Below are positions 37,176-49,018 of a stretch of DNA of 64,000 bases, one piece after another. The notes under the pieces were generated by a model, which saw nothing but the letters and a program-made list of their open reading frames with translations, did no database searches and was not told where the DNA came from. The position numbers were made by a program, and so were the translations under genes. This stretch comes from Zarea fungicola (Eukaryota > Ascomycota > Sordariomycetes > Hypocreales > Cordycipitaceae). Within the stretch, counting starts at the first letter, position 1. Each line of letters starts with the position of its first letter. The stretch lies in the NCBI GenBank assembly GCA_900169235.1, contig FWCC01000087.1, positions 123,575 through 187,574 of the forward strand. Reading direction: 5' to 3'.

Positions 37176-39462
37176 ATGGCTGGTATCCACGACGGCGACA
37201 ACGGGGTCCCTGTGCCTAAGGGCATTCCAGTGCAGCAGCAACACGGCGAGATTGATGAGTACTTTGCGAGGTCTTTGGACTCATTTTCACGGTCTCTGCC
37301 CTCGGCTGTTCCGTTTCTCGAGGCCGAGCCGCAACCCATCCTGCTGCCCAATGATGCCGACGCCGCCGCCACTACCGCCTCAGCCGCGTCAGGCCATGAT
37401 CGAGTCGGCCATGTAGCAACGTCAAGCCCCGGCGTTCATAACAGAAAAAAGGACTTGAATAAAGAGAACAACGAAAGAGATGAAGACGAACCCAGCGAAA
37501 CGTCGCCCTTGCTTGGTAAAAATGACGACGAGGCACGGCAACCCGCCGCCGAGCCGGCGGCAGAAGGAACACAACTAGCGGAGGCGCCGCTCTACCTCAA
37601 CGGCGTCTCACCAGCTCGCTTCTGGTTCGCATTTGCCTTGGTCCAGGCCTCCCTTTTCATCGGCTGCTTTGACAGCACCCTCATGGCGTCGTCACATCCC
37701 GTCATCACCTCGCATTTTAAGGCCGCCAACTCGGCCTCGTGGCTGTCAACATCGTTTCTGCTCGCCTCGACGGCGTTTCAGCCTTTGCTCGGTCGCCTCT
37801 CAGATAGCCTAGGGAGAAAGCCGCTGTTTATTGGATCTGTAGGCGTGCTGGCCCTTGCCACGGCGTGGTGCGGGCTCGCAACGAGTTTGGAGAGCTTCAT
37901 CGTCGCGAGGGCGTTCTGTGGGTTGGGTGCTGGCGGGTCGATGGCGTTGGGCAGTATTATCACGAGTGACTTGGTTCCTATTGAGTAAGTATCTTCCTTG
38001 CATTTATTGTACAGCAGTGTTGTATACATAATAATGGTGAGCGGGTAACTATTATGGTGTTCGCTAACCCTTTTCACCAAAAAATAGACGCCGCGGTACT
38101 TTTCAATCCATCATCAATGCTGTCTGGGGTGCCGGCACAGCCATTGGTGCTGCAGCCGGTGGCGCGCTCGCCGAGTCTATTGGCTGGCGCTGGGAGTTTG
38201 GCATTCAGGTGCCGCCGCTGCTCCTCACCTTTGGCCTGGCATTTGTTGCGATCCCTGCCGATCTTGGTATCCAGGGCAAGACGGCTAAGACGGCGATGCA
38301 GGCCCTGCGCGAGTTTGATATCAAAGGTTCCGTGCTGCTCACTGTTTCGACGACTTTGTTTATTCTAGGCCTGGTAAGAGGAAGAAAACGAAGTGAAAGC
38401 CCCTTCAATGCTCATATGTATACTAACCTCGCTTTGCTAAAGAACCTTGGTGGCAACGTTTTGCCATGTAAGTCGCTTCCGACCTGTTTTCACCACTCAA
38501 CCTTTTGCTAATACCGTGCTGACAGGGTCTCATCCTGTTGTTATTGCCGCCATGTCAACCTTTGCTGTCGTCTTTCCCATATTTCTCTGGGTCGAGTCCC
38601 GCACGGTCAAAGCCATCATGCCACTGCACCTCATTACCAAGATGCCACATGCGAACCTCATCTTTAGCAACTTTATCGCAACATTTCTCGTCAATGCAGT
38701 TCTATTTAACATGTAAGTGGCCCCTTTCTTTCGTCTTCCTAACAGAAAAACAAGACAGTAGCATCATCTCTCTACACTCAAATAGCAAGAGAAAGGCCAA
38801 CTAACATGAGATGAAACACCTACCAAAGGCCCCTCTACTTCCAGGCCGTCCTGCTCACATCTGCCACCACCTCTGGCCTCCGTCTTGTCCCTTCGTCCAT
38901 CGCCTCATCTATCATTGGCATCTCCACCGGATTCCTCATTTCATACACCCGCCGCCTTAAATGGCCCCTCGTGGCCGGAACATGTTTCACCGCCCTCGGC
39001 AATCTCGGCCTCTGTTTCCTCCGCCGCGGCCTCCCCGCCCCCGTCTACATACTCGCCCTCATCCCCGGCAGCATCGGGTCTGGCTTCCAGTTCCCGGGCA
39101 CATTTATGGCCATACTTGCCTCGAGCCCACAGAGCGAGCAGGCCGTGGTCACGAGCACTCTGCTTCTCTGGCGCAGCCTTGGCAGCGTCCTTGGTGTCGC
39201 CGCCAGCAGCCTGGTCGTGCAGAATGCGCTCCTGTATAATCTGGAAAAGATGGTGCACGGCGATCTGCGAGAGGACGTGATCCGACGCGTGCGGGGGTCG
39301 GTTGAGATTGTGGTCAAGCTGGACGAGCCGTACCGAGAGCAGGTTATTCAGAGTTACGAGGCGACGCTGCGGTTGACGTTTGTATTCACCGTCTTGCTGG
39401 CTCTTGTGTCGGTGTTTTTGATCCTTCCTATCAAATTGTTGCGACTGCCTACTCGAAAGTAA
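37176..39462 (+). CDS. MFS transporter, DHA2/vacuolar basic amino-acid (VBA/Fnx1-like) type
   Basis: Exons 37176-37984, 38088-38373, 38443-38467, 38526-38712 and 38829-39462 give 646 aa; the third exon is 25 nt. A long soluble N-terminus contains ETSPLL, an acidic dileucine signal for sorting to the vacuole. MFS motif A is GRLSDSLGRKP, and GLGAGGSMALGSIITSDLVPIERRGTFQ with GGALAESIGWRWEFGIQ matches the DHA2 group of yeast Vba and fission-yeast Fnx1. About fourteen hydrophobic helices are expected. Likely role is proton-driven amino-acid movement into the vacuole. A drug or siderophore efflux role is possible but less favoured by the sorting motif. Confidence 0.86.
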
Positions 39463-39794
39463 AACCGAGCAGTCCGTTTTTGCATGTAGGCAAGATTGAG
39501 TTTCATGTTGAAGGAAAGGTGCATCGAGGGGTGGGAAACGTCGCATGATGCGGCGTTCTAATCAATTGCTGAATTTCGGCTGAAAAAGAGGCGGCCTCCA
39601 ACTTTGTAGGAGTAACCGGATATGCTTTGAATTTGCGTAGCATGGCGTTTGTAAAAGCGCAGATAGAATACATGAAGAAGAAAAAATCAAGTCGAAAACC
39701 GGCATCATAAATCAAAACCCTTTTGATTTTGCCATTTCCAAAATTTTGCCCCCAAAATAAAGGAGAAGAACCCAACAAAACCGTTCACAGCCGC
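39463..39794. other. Convergent intergenic gap MFS/CEF1
   Basis: 332 bp of 3' flank shared by converging genes, with nothing else recognised. Confidence 0.5.
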
Positions 39795-42196
39795 TCAATG
39801 ATGACATCCGTTAGCTCCCCGCGCCCCCATTAGCACCTCCAATTCATCCTTCGCTTTGCGATAGTCGTCCTGAGCCTCACGTTCGCGACGGCTAACAAAT
39901 GCTAGCTCTTCACGCAGAGACTCCAAACGTCTATTTATGGCCACGTCTTCGGAAATGGCCAACGTCTTGAAACCGCTCAGTGCAATACGGGCTTTTTCCA
40001 GCGCCTCGGCCGCCTCCACAGTCTTATCCTTGAGCATCTTTTGGCGCTTCTGGTAGCCACCGAGATGTAGGCTGAGCTTCTTTTCTATCTTGGCGCCCTG
40101 CTCAGCCAAAGACATTATGGTGTCTTCACATATCTGTCACGAGTTAGCATATATCCACGTAATAGCAAAGTGTATGCTGTTCAGGCAGAGCTTACATGGA
40201 AAGATGATTTCATGGCACTCTGCTTCTCTTCTTCGTCTGCATTGGCGTAGCAGCCAAGACTCAATAAAGTGTCATCGGTAGCGCGGCCGGCAAAGGTGGC
40301 TTGGATACTTTCGAAATTCGGCAGTTTTTTTGTTTCCGCCATGATGAGCAGACGCGCATCTGCAAGCGAGTTGTCGTCAATATGAAGCAATGGCTCTACA
40401 GTACCCTTTACTTGTGCTCCTGGTAGGGGAAATTTGGTGGCATCATTGGCCATCAAGACTGCTGCCTCCTGGGCAATCAGTGACTCAGCCTCATTCTCTA
40501 GACTGGTGGCTTGTTTCAAGAGGGCTGGCAAGTCAACCAGTATTGCGCGAGGAAGCTCTCGTTGCATAACTTGCGTTCTCCGTCTTCGTTCAAGCTCGTC
40601 GATGGCAGCCTGACGTTCACGCGCGCGACGGTCGCGTTCGGCGGCATCCTCTTTTCGCTCCTCAATAGCCCGTGTCTCTTCTTGCTCCTCCGGAAGTTCC
40701 AGTTCAAAGTCCATGTCCTTGGGCTTGGGCAACGAAGCCAGACCTGCTCTAACCTGGTTGCGGAGAGCCATTCCCCGATTTCTGACATCTTGGGGTGTTG
40801 CCGATACTACTGACATGCCGTCATCTCGGTTCAGCGCAAATGTGTCTCGAGGCGTTCTCATTGGGGTTTGTCCTGGGCGGCCGGGCGTTGCACCAACACC
40901 GCTAGCTGTCAAGGGCGTAGCCATCGGATTTGGCGTCGCATGGGTCTGTTTCCGGGGCGCAATGCCGTCAAATCCAGTCGAGCTCGCACCTTCATGGAGA
41001 GGAGTGTTTTCACCACCAAGAAGGGCCGACTTTGTCTCGTTGAGCGCTCGGATATTTCGAATTTCGTTGGCAATATGGTCCTCCTGGGCTGGAGCTCTGG
41101 GTGTTCGGATGGGTGTTTCGCTATTCAATGTAGAATATGAGTTGACGAAGCCACGGGTGGCGTCATTTTCGCTCTGGCGGGCTCTCGTATTCGCAGCCTC
41201 GCCCATTTTCCCCATCTTGACAATGTCCTCGAGCTCACCTTCACTGATCTGAGGGGCAGGAAGGCTCAGGGCGCGGCGCTTGCTGATTTGCTCCGCTTCG
41301 CGAATCTTTTGCATTTGGCCAGCCTTGATGGCTGCCTTTTGCGTATCAGACTGATTATCCTTTTCGCCCTTTCGCTTTTTCCTCTCACTCTCGTCCCCGT
41401 CGTCACCTTTCCGCTTTGCAGCGAGCTGCTTTTGGGGATCAAAAGCATTTCGCTGCTGCTCGTTGAGCACCAACTCTTCAGCCGTGTCGTAGAATCCAGG
41501 AACTGCTTTCTTCTCGAATGGGATATCTGCATTGTAATCCATTTCACCCTTCTTTCGAGTCGTGACCTTGATGTTGATGCCGGCCGTCTTGAGCTCACGC
41601 CTCTTCTGGAGGGTCGCCATGCGTCGCGATTCTTCTTGTTGGCGTTCCCGGGCCTTTCTCTTGGCCTTTTTACCCTGTGTGTTGGCAAGACGAGCTCTAG
41701 CCTCGCTGAGCATCTCCTTTTCGTCCTCGTCGAGATCGATGGTGTCTGGTCGGGCAGGTTTGGACTCTGGATCGGGATCAAGCTCGCCGGGTCGGAGTCT
41801 CCTCACATCATCAGCACTGGGTGCCTGAGTTTCGCCGCCATCGGGGCCCATGAGGCCAAAGCTGGACGATTCACGGGCCTCGGCCTCGTCCAGTAGCTTC
41901 TGGTAGCGCTCGAGACATTGGTTGGCGGTGCGACCGACAATGGGGGCAATAGTGCGCCACTGTGTGGGCATAATCTTGGCGAGGTGCAGTAGTTTCTCAT
42001 CTTCGTCCTTGCTCCATTCAATCTTCTTGATGCTGGGGTCGAGCCATTCGTTCCATCGAGCCTTGCACTGCTTTGGCGTCTTGCGCGCAAGCAGCGAAGA
42101 CACCCGGGCCCATTGGTTCAGACCATATTTGGAGACGGAGGCTTTGAGGATCTCATCCTCAATGTTGGTCCACACACCGCCCTTTACAACGGGCAT
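39795..42196 (-). CDS. CEF1: Pre-mRNA-splicing factor CEF1 (Cdc5)
   Basis: Exons 42196-40196 and 40133-39795 encode 779 aa. Two N-terminal Myb repeats (residues 1-110) contain [40 protein letters not shown] and [20 protein letters not shown], the hallmark of Cdc5/Cef1. Basic nuclear-localisation stretches follow ([19 protein letters not shown]). The middle has TPxR-type repeats ([25 protein letters not shown]), known phosphorylation sites in Cdc5. The C-terminus is coiled coil (exon 2: [18 protein letters not shown]). Cef1 is a core subunit of the Prp19-associated complex (NineTeen complex) in the catalytic spliceosome. It is transcribed divergently from the next MFS gene. Confidence 0.95.
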
Positions 42197-43755
42197 GGTG
42201 GCGGTTGCGATGAATCTGAGATACCAATGAAAGGATCGCTGGAGCAGGCACAGAGGGTCTGTCGCGATGAATAGAAAATATGAAGATGGGGCTGGCGTTG
42301 TTACTGCTGAGTCATCAGACCCAGTACGTACCTCGCCGGCGCAACCAGCTCCGCCAGTAGGTACTTATTGCACAACAGCCGTTCGTCATTTTTCTAGAAG
42401 AGGAAAGCCAAATTGTTTCAGGCGCAATTAGAATGGTAAGGTTCGACGTCAAACCCGGCCTGGATGTCACTTGGAAATCGAAAGGGTTTGCACAGACTTG
42501 CAACACCAAGCCATATTATCGGATACTGGGAGGCAGTGGTACACGGAATGAAAATGGATGATCCATGCCAGCCAATTGATTTAAATGGCAGTCGAATCTG
42601 ACGAAAGACACCCCCGACTTGGCTTTATTTGACGAAGCAGCTGCATCAGCCAGTTCAAGGACAGGCTCGGCTATATCCACTTCACGTCAGCCGAAACCGT
42701 GGGTAGATAGATACACGAAGAGCATGACCACGGGCAACTGCCGGTTTCGAGTCTCAAAAACTTAAGGCTCCGGCACAACTGATTATCAAATTAGAGCGTC
42801 ATTGAAATATCTGCCGGACATCGATTCGGGTAGTAACACGTCTCAAAGGGTACAGCAACCGACCTTGGTTTGCGGAGTTTTGAACAAAGATGGAAAGGGA
42901 AACAACAAAATAGCGATAGTGCACGCCACAGCCAGGTCTAGCGCTATCGGTGCATTTTATAGCGCCCCAAGGCCATTGTCACAGGCGTCTCGGGCCTGAA
43001 TATTGATTAAAAATGCGCTGACCAAGCCGGGCCATGGCCAGCCCCGATTCCTGGCGCCGAATCAGTAGCGCCGGTTATGCATCGAGGTGAGCCTGATACG
43101 GCGCTAGCAAAGGTAAGAGGGAAGAGTGAGAAAGTTCTGTAGGTAGCGAACAACATTGGCCCACCCACACCTCCTGTACTTATAGCTAGTCACGCCCTGG
43201 AACCCGCTAAAACCTCCCTCGCACAAGCTGCAACTTCTGCATTTGCAGCTGTCAATGCACTAGAGTGCCTCTCGATCGCCAGGCGCTCAAGCACTGATGT
43301 AACAATAAGAGGTTTAGATGCAGTCTTCCCCTGTATCCACCCAAGTCCGCATCGCAACCTTGATCTCCGTCAGCCGGGTCGGGTCTGGAGCTGCCCATAA
43401 TCTTAATGCCAATCCCGCCTGGTCCGATTCTTACACTCTTCCTCTCTTCTTCTCTCTCTTTTGCCCAAATATACGTCTACTCATTTGAGTCTCAGTATTC
43501 ATGTCTTGGAGCTGCAATTAATGAGCGCGATAAAGGGTTAATTGTGTGGTTTGCATCTACCACTTGTGCCATCCCTTGGAACCAAGAAGACTCACTACAT
43601 TCCGGTTATTTATTATACATCCCACGCAACTCGCAACCCACGAGCCAGACGCCAAAACTAATCGAAACAAACCTCTGGCACATTTGTCACTGAGTCTGGC
43701 ATACTGCATCGAGCTTCAAATACTTAGAGCCATCTGGAGCAAACTATAATTCGCC
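42197..43755. promoter_or_regulatory. Divergent promoter region CEF1/MFS transporter gene
   Basis: 1.56 kb. A 95-codon open frame (43406-43693) lies in the C/T-rich leader and begins with a hydrophobic stretch, but it has no splice context and is treated as leader. AGTAGGTACTT-type motifs occur near 42354. Confidence 0.4.
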
Positions 43756-45647
43756 ATGGCGCAACTAACGCGCCCGGCCAACGGAGCCGCCAACGGGCAT
43801 GGCTACGCCCAAAGGAACATGGACGAGTCGAGCCGCCTGCTGCCCAATGAGCAGGAATCGGGAGACCACAAGCCAGTCTGGGATGGCCTGACCGAGTTTG
43901 CACATCTGCCTCGGTGGCGTCGGCCGTCCATCTTTTGGCTTCTGGTGCCGTATGCCATCTTCACACTCGCGTTTGGCGGCATCATTGTCCCCAAGACGAC
44001 ACTGTGAGTAGCGCATCCTTCCCTTTGTCGCATTGGGAAGGGCAGCTTGTTAACCCATTCAATCAGTATTATCGATCTCGTGTGCAACAAGCATTTTGCC
44101 GATAAAGCTGCTGCCGACCCCAATTTCAAGCTCACCCCCATTATCGGCGCCGAAAATCCCCACTGCAACGACGCCGAAGTGCAGGAAAAGGTAACCGCGT
44201 TCATGATGGTCATGAATCTCATTGTCGGCGGACTTAGCGCAATCACAGCCCCCAAATTTGGTAAAATCTCAGACAGGTACGGACGCCGCCGCCTGCTCGC
44301 GCTGGCTTCGGTTGGCGGCATCATTGCCGAATGTATTACGATTCTTGCTGCCAAGTTCCCACAGAGAATTGACTACCGATGGCTCATCCTAGGTGCCTTT
44401 TTTGACGGCCTAACGGGTTCCTTTTCTAGTGGTAGCATTCTCGGCCAGTCGTACGTTGCCGACTGCACCCCGCCGTCGAAGCGCGCCGTGTACATGGGCT
44501 ACCTGTACGCCTGTCTCTTCACCGGTATCGCACTGGGCCCGCTGTTGGCCGGATACTTCGTCAAGATTACTGGCAGCATCATGATTATCTTCTACGTGGC
44601 CGTCGTGTGCCATGCCACCTTTGCACTACTCGTCGGCTTCGTGGTACCAGAGTCGCTGTCGAAGCGGCGCCGCAAGATTGCGCGAGAGAACCACCGCAAG
44701 GAGAAGGAGGCGCAAGATCATAGCTCCAGACCATGGCTCGCCACCATACGCAACAGCCATCCCTTGCGGCCACTGGCCATTCTTTGGCCGACGGGTCCGG
44801 GTACCTCAACAAGGCTGCGTGTCAATCTGGTTTCGCTTGCTCTCATCGACGGTATCCTCATGGGCTCCATGCTCGCACTTGGCACAGTTATCGTCATATA
44901 CAGCAAGGCAATGTTCCACTGGGAAGTCTTTGAGCTTTCCATGTTCGTATCCGCCGTCTCCTCGATACGTGTCGTGGTGCTGCTGGGCATCTTCCCCTTG
45001 GTCAACTACTGGTTCCGCGTGCGTCCCACACGGCGTCGCGAGCAGGAGACGGGCCAGCCCTTTGTCGAGAAGACAGGCGGCGCGGACAATTTAGACATTT
45101 GGACGCTGCGCATTGCATTGCTCTCCGACACCCTGGGCGCTCTGGGCTACTGCTTTGCCCGCACCGCGCCGGTTTTCGTCATGAGCGGCATGGTCACCGC
45201 CATTGGCGGCCTTGGCAGTGCTACAATCCAGTCTGCCATCTCCAAGCATATTCCACCATCCTCGGTGGGACAGGTGCTTGGTGCCGTGGGAATGATCAAT
45301 GCCATTGCCCGTGTCCTAGGACCTCTCTTGTTCAACGGTTTGTATTGGTTGACTGTGCGCGTCTTCCCGCAAGCTGTATTCGCCCTGTTGCTGGCTCTCT
45401 TCTCTGCCGGATTGGTGGCAACTCTAGTCGTACGACCATATGGTAAGTTGCAAGAAATATACTACCCACACTTCAGTGTCTCTTTCTTCCTTTCTTTCTT
45501 TTTCTTTTTCTTGTTCTCTTTTTTTTTTGCAATTGCTAACTATACTAACCAGTTATCTGGGAGCATGAAAGCGAGACCCCAGATGTACCTATTGCAGGCG
45601 GCGGCGAGGCTGCTGTTTTGGGACAAGAGACTGACACGCTTCTTTAA
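43756..45647 (+). CDS. MFS transporter, DHA1/TetA-like
   Basis: Exons 43756-44003, 44067-45442 and 45553-45647 encode 572 aa. The N-terminus holds DESSRLLPNE, an acidic dileucine motif. Twelve helices are expected; motif A appears as GKISDRYGRRR, and GSILGQSYVADCTPPSKRAVYMGYLYACLFTGIALGPLLAGYF is the TetA-like motif C region. The cytoplasmic centre (PESLSKRRRKIARENHRKEKE) is basic. The last exon adds a soluble acidic tail ending in DTLL. Intron 2 has a long pyrimidine tract; reading through it would give a false longer C-terminus. Substrate unknown; fungal members export drugs or small metabolites, or act on the vacuole. Confidence 0.87.
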
Positions 45648-46075
45648 AGAAAGAAAAGGTATACATATATAATTGGTGTAGACTTGTAAATAATAGAGTA
45701 GCTCGGGGGATGTTCTTCCTCCTCATCTTTTGAAAGTCAGATATAAGTTGAAAGTGTCCTGCAGAACACTGGCTGGCCTAGTGTTGGCATAACGGTTGGA
45801 GATGTCACAACGGATACCACTGGAAGTATATAAACGGCTTCTTCTTAAAGGGCTTAAATAGTTACTAGGTTTTATCCTGACATAGTTTTACCACAGTGCT
45901 ATGGTTGAGAGGAGTGCGTATAAGTCGTCCCGGGTCTCACGTGTAGTGGGTCTGTTGCCGGAGAGGCTCAGCCGAGCGCAACTCATTCACCATTCAACCG
46001 AGAAGCACACTTTACCAACCATTCAGCTGCCCGATTGCTAGTTTCTCAATCCATTTTCACATTAATTACAATATT
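45648..46075. other. Intergenic region between MFS and HIT hydrolase genes
   Basis: 428 bp, AT-rich first half, then the HIT-gene promoter and leader. Nothing else recognised. Confidence 0.5.
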
Positions 46076-46854
46076 ATGGTAGTTCGTCTAGCTGCACGGC
46101 ATCTTGGACCCTTCCGTGCACAACGAATAATTAGATCATCATTTCAACAACACCTCAATATGTCAACCAGCCACGATGGCGCCCAAGTCAATTTTGGACC
46201 GTTCCCAGTCACCAAACAGGTCAGTACCAAGCATGGCCAGCTGGTTTGAGTTTCATGGCACATCTCCTACGTCCTAACCCTCATCTTTTTTTTTTCTCTT
46301 TGAACGGATATGCATTGGCCATGTAGACTAATTTACTCACCATACAACAGGTCTTTCTGAAAACACAGCACACTTTTGGTCTCGTCAACCTCAAGCCCAT
46401 CTTTCCGGGGCACGTCCTCGTCTGCCCGCTCAGACCACACCGTCGTCTAACAGACCTGTCTCCCGACGAAACAGCAGACCTTTTTGCTACCGTGAGCCGA
46501 GTGCAGCTCATGCTGAGCCGCGTCTACTTCAAAACAGACCGGCCGGAGGAGGGTGGCAGCTTCACAGTCGCGGTCCAGGATGGGCCCGAAGCCGGGCAGA
46601 CCGTGCCGCACGTACACGTGCACATCATCCCCCGCGTTAAAAATGACATGGGCGCAGGCACGGACCTAGATGAGATTTATGTCAAGATGGCGGGCGAGGA
46701 GGGCAACGTAGGCGGCCCGCTATGGGATGTGGTGGGTCGGCCCAAAGCTAGAGGTAGCATGCCGCGCATCGAGGACGCTGACCGGTTAACGCGGACAGCG
46801 GAAGAGATGCATGCTGAGGCGGCCTTGTATAGGGGATATTTGGAGCGCATGTAA
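46076..46854 (+). CDS. HNT2: HIT-family diadenosine polyphosphate hydrolase (Fhit/Hnt2-like)
   Basis: Exons 46076-46219 and 46351-46854 give 215 aa from the first ATG or 187 aa from the in-frame ATG at 46160. The core reads VFLKTQHTFGLVNLKPIFPGHVLVCPLR and TVPHVHVHIIPRVKND. HVHVHII is the HxHxHxx motif; the middle histidine is the nucleophile, and the Q in VAVQDGPEAGQTVPH matches the Fhit glutamine. Fhit/Hnt2 enzymes cleave Ap3A to AMP and ADP. The 28-residue extension from the upstream start (MVVRLAARHLGPFRAQRIIR...) is rich in Arg and Ser with no acidic residue, like a mitochondrial presequence, so two forms may exist. Confidence 0.88.
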
Positions 46855-47166
46855 GAGCGTGATGGCACACACGCTTAACTGGAAAAGTCGGTCCGTAATA
46901 GCCATGTGAGGACCGCGATATTACGAGCCCCGCCCAGACGACGAATTTAATCACACAGCTCATTGGAGACCATGGCTACTAATGTTGGTGATAACAAAAA
47001 AAAATCGTATTTAGTATCATTGCTTTTGAAACGACTCCGTAACCCGAATACCTCGTAAGTTGTTGCTGTTGTCCTCTTTATTTTCGTTCCCTGTAGAGGC
47101 AGACTATAGTCAGTTTATCATATTCCGGCCTGTAAGAAACATATGACGTTCCTTGTCACAGTAGAC
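46855..47166. other. Convergent intergenic gap HIT gene/calcineurin gene
   Basis: 312 bp of AT-rich 3' flank; nothing else seen. Confidence 0.5.
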
Positions 47167-49018
47167 TTACACGCTCAATTTCCTGGATAGAGCCTGTAGT
47201 TTTTTATCACCATCGGCTTCCTTCATGGCCTGCGCCAGCGCTTGGTTACGTTCGACTTTTGTCTGGCGAGCCACCTCGTCTGGGCTAGGCGGTAACCTCT
47301 CGTTCTTCAAATCAACTTCCTGGGCGGCATCAAAGCTTTGGATTGCATTTTTGATGCCCTCGGCACCGAGCATCAGGGTACCGGCAGGTAGACGGCCACC
47401 AGAGGCAGTCTTGAGCTCCTTGACGCCCTCCGACTCCTCCCGTAGGACGTTGAAGACGCGCGAGAGTCGACCAATGGCAATAATTTTATTCTTGAGCGCG
47501 CGTTTCCTAAACTCAAGTGACTCTGGATCTTGGCTTCCAGGAGTCGTGGCAGTCGGGGGTGTCGACGGCATGTCGGAGTCTTGCAGCTCTTCATCTGAAG
47601 TAATACTCAGAATTGCAATCATCATGTCCATCATCTTCTCGCCAACAAAGGGCAAGGACCACGAAAATACATCCATGAAGTTCGGGAGCCAGAACGGATG
47701 CTGTGTATGGTTAAACTGCTTGATGTTGATTACGTTATTCTCGTACTTTAGCACGGCTGCCTTGTTGTTGTACATGTCAACATAGTTGGGGGCGGAGAAT
47801 AGCGTAATAACGCTTGGAAATCCGGTATTTTGGGTGGCCCGGTACATGCGATAGCCGGCATCTTGAGCCTCATGCGCGCGGATCACAGATAGGAGGTTGT
47901 TCCTCTTGAGAAAATCGCAGACGGCATGATATGAGTAGAAATACGAACAGCCACGCACGTCGTTGTGGCGAAAGAAATCAGTATTCGTCTCTTGACCGAA
48001 GTCTTCTAAGGGGTCTGCCCAGAGAAGATCGCACATTAGGCCTTGTGAGGGAGGCTCGCGGAAGCGATCGAGCTATACACGCATGTTAAGTTAACAACAT
48101 AGCACTTCCTCATGCAGAACAGAGGAAAACTAACATTCCGGAGATCATCCAAGGTGTGCAGTTCGGGGCTTAGACCTCCGTGGATGCACAGGAACTGCTT
48201 GTTAACGGTAGCACCGAGAGGCAGGGAGCAGAACGACTCTATGCATGCATCATAAACGACGGGGGAGTACTTGTGGACACACTCTTGCTTGAAGCTAAAG
48301 TAGGTGGTCAAATGGCGGCACTCGTGGTTGCCTCTGAGGAGGAAGAAGGAGTTGGGATAATGGATTTTAAGGGACCAGAGGTAGAAGACACATTCAATGC
48401 TGAAGTATCCACGGTCAACGTAGTCGCCGAGGAACAGATATTGCGTTTCAACTGGATCGCCACCAACCTCGAACAGCTTCATCAGGTCGTAAAATTGGCC
48501 GTGAACATCACCGCATATTGTGACTGGGGCATCAATCTCCAAAAGCGTGGATTCGGCGTGAAGAATCTCAGAGCCCGTTTTTATAATGAAGAGAGCCTGG
48601 TCCTCAGTAAGGCGGCCCTCGCGATACAAATGCTGCTTTAGGAACCGAAGGTCGGGCTTCGTGCGAGAGTCGTCGAGGTAGAACTCCTTGTCGGTGGGAA
48701 GCTTCCATGCAGGCGGTTGTACGTCTACGAAAAGTATAAAACTATCAGCTACTTGGTCGCGCACGCGGTGGCATGCCATGCGACGAGAGAAGACTGCAGG
48801 GGGCTGCTCGCGACGAAGCGTGGGAGCGGAGACACATCCAGACCTTTACAAAAGCGTTCCTTGGTGGTGACTTGGGTGCCATCATCCATCGTGTGCAGGG
48901 AAAAGTCCATTGTGGGGATCGGCTTCTTCTGCTGGATGGCACGAATCGCATTATCAACATGCTTTGCGCCGGACGCACCAGTTGTGCCGGGCGATGTAGC
49001 GAAATCGTCTTGGTTCAT
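47167..49018 (-). CDS. CNA1: Calcineurin (PP2B) catalytic subunit A
   Basis: Exons 49018-48844, 48724-48135 and 48072-47167 encode 556 aa. Phosphatase motifs are GDVHG at 130-134, GDYVDRG at 158-164 and GNHE at 190-193. [31 protein letters not shown] and [20 protein letters not shown] are PP2B-specific. The calcineurin-B-binding helix follows ([25 protein letters not shown]). Next comes the calmodulin-binding segment ([22 protein letters not shown]), and the autoinhibitory segment near [12 protein letters not shown]. The enzyme dephosphorylates Crz1-type factors in calcium stress signalling. The first intron uses the rare donor GTCTGG, needed to give the family-conserved K-DVQ junction. A longer in-frame N-terminus from 49186 is possible but unlike relatives. 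Confidence 0.95.

Noticed and set aside
43406..43693. 95-codon frame with hydrophobic start
   Set aside because: Sits in the leader just before the MFS start at 43756; overlapping frames of similar length and no conserved motif.
45470..45535. Reading through intron 2 of the MFS gene to a longer C-terminus
   Set aside because: The stretch encodes a Phe/Ser-rich run from a pyrimidine tract, while GTAAGT and ACTAACCAG signals give a clean splice to an acidic tail.
47167..48036. Separate small phosphatase gene starting at the internal Met (48036)
   Set aside because: It is exon 3 of calcineurin A; intron 48134-48073 joins it in phase to [13 protein letters not shown].
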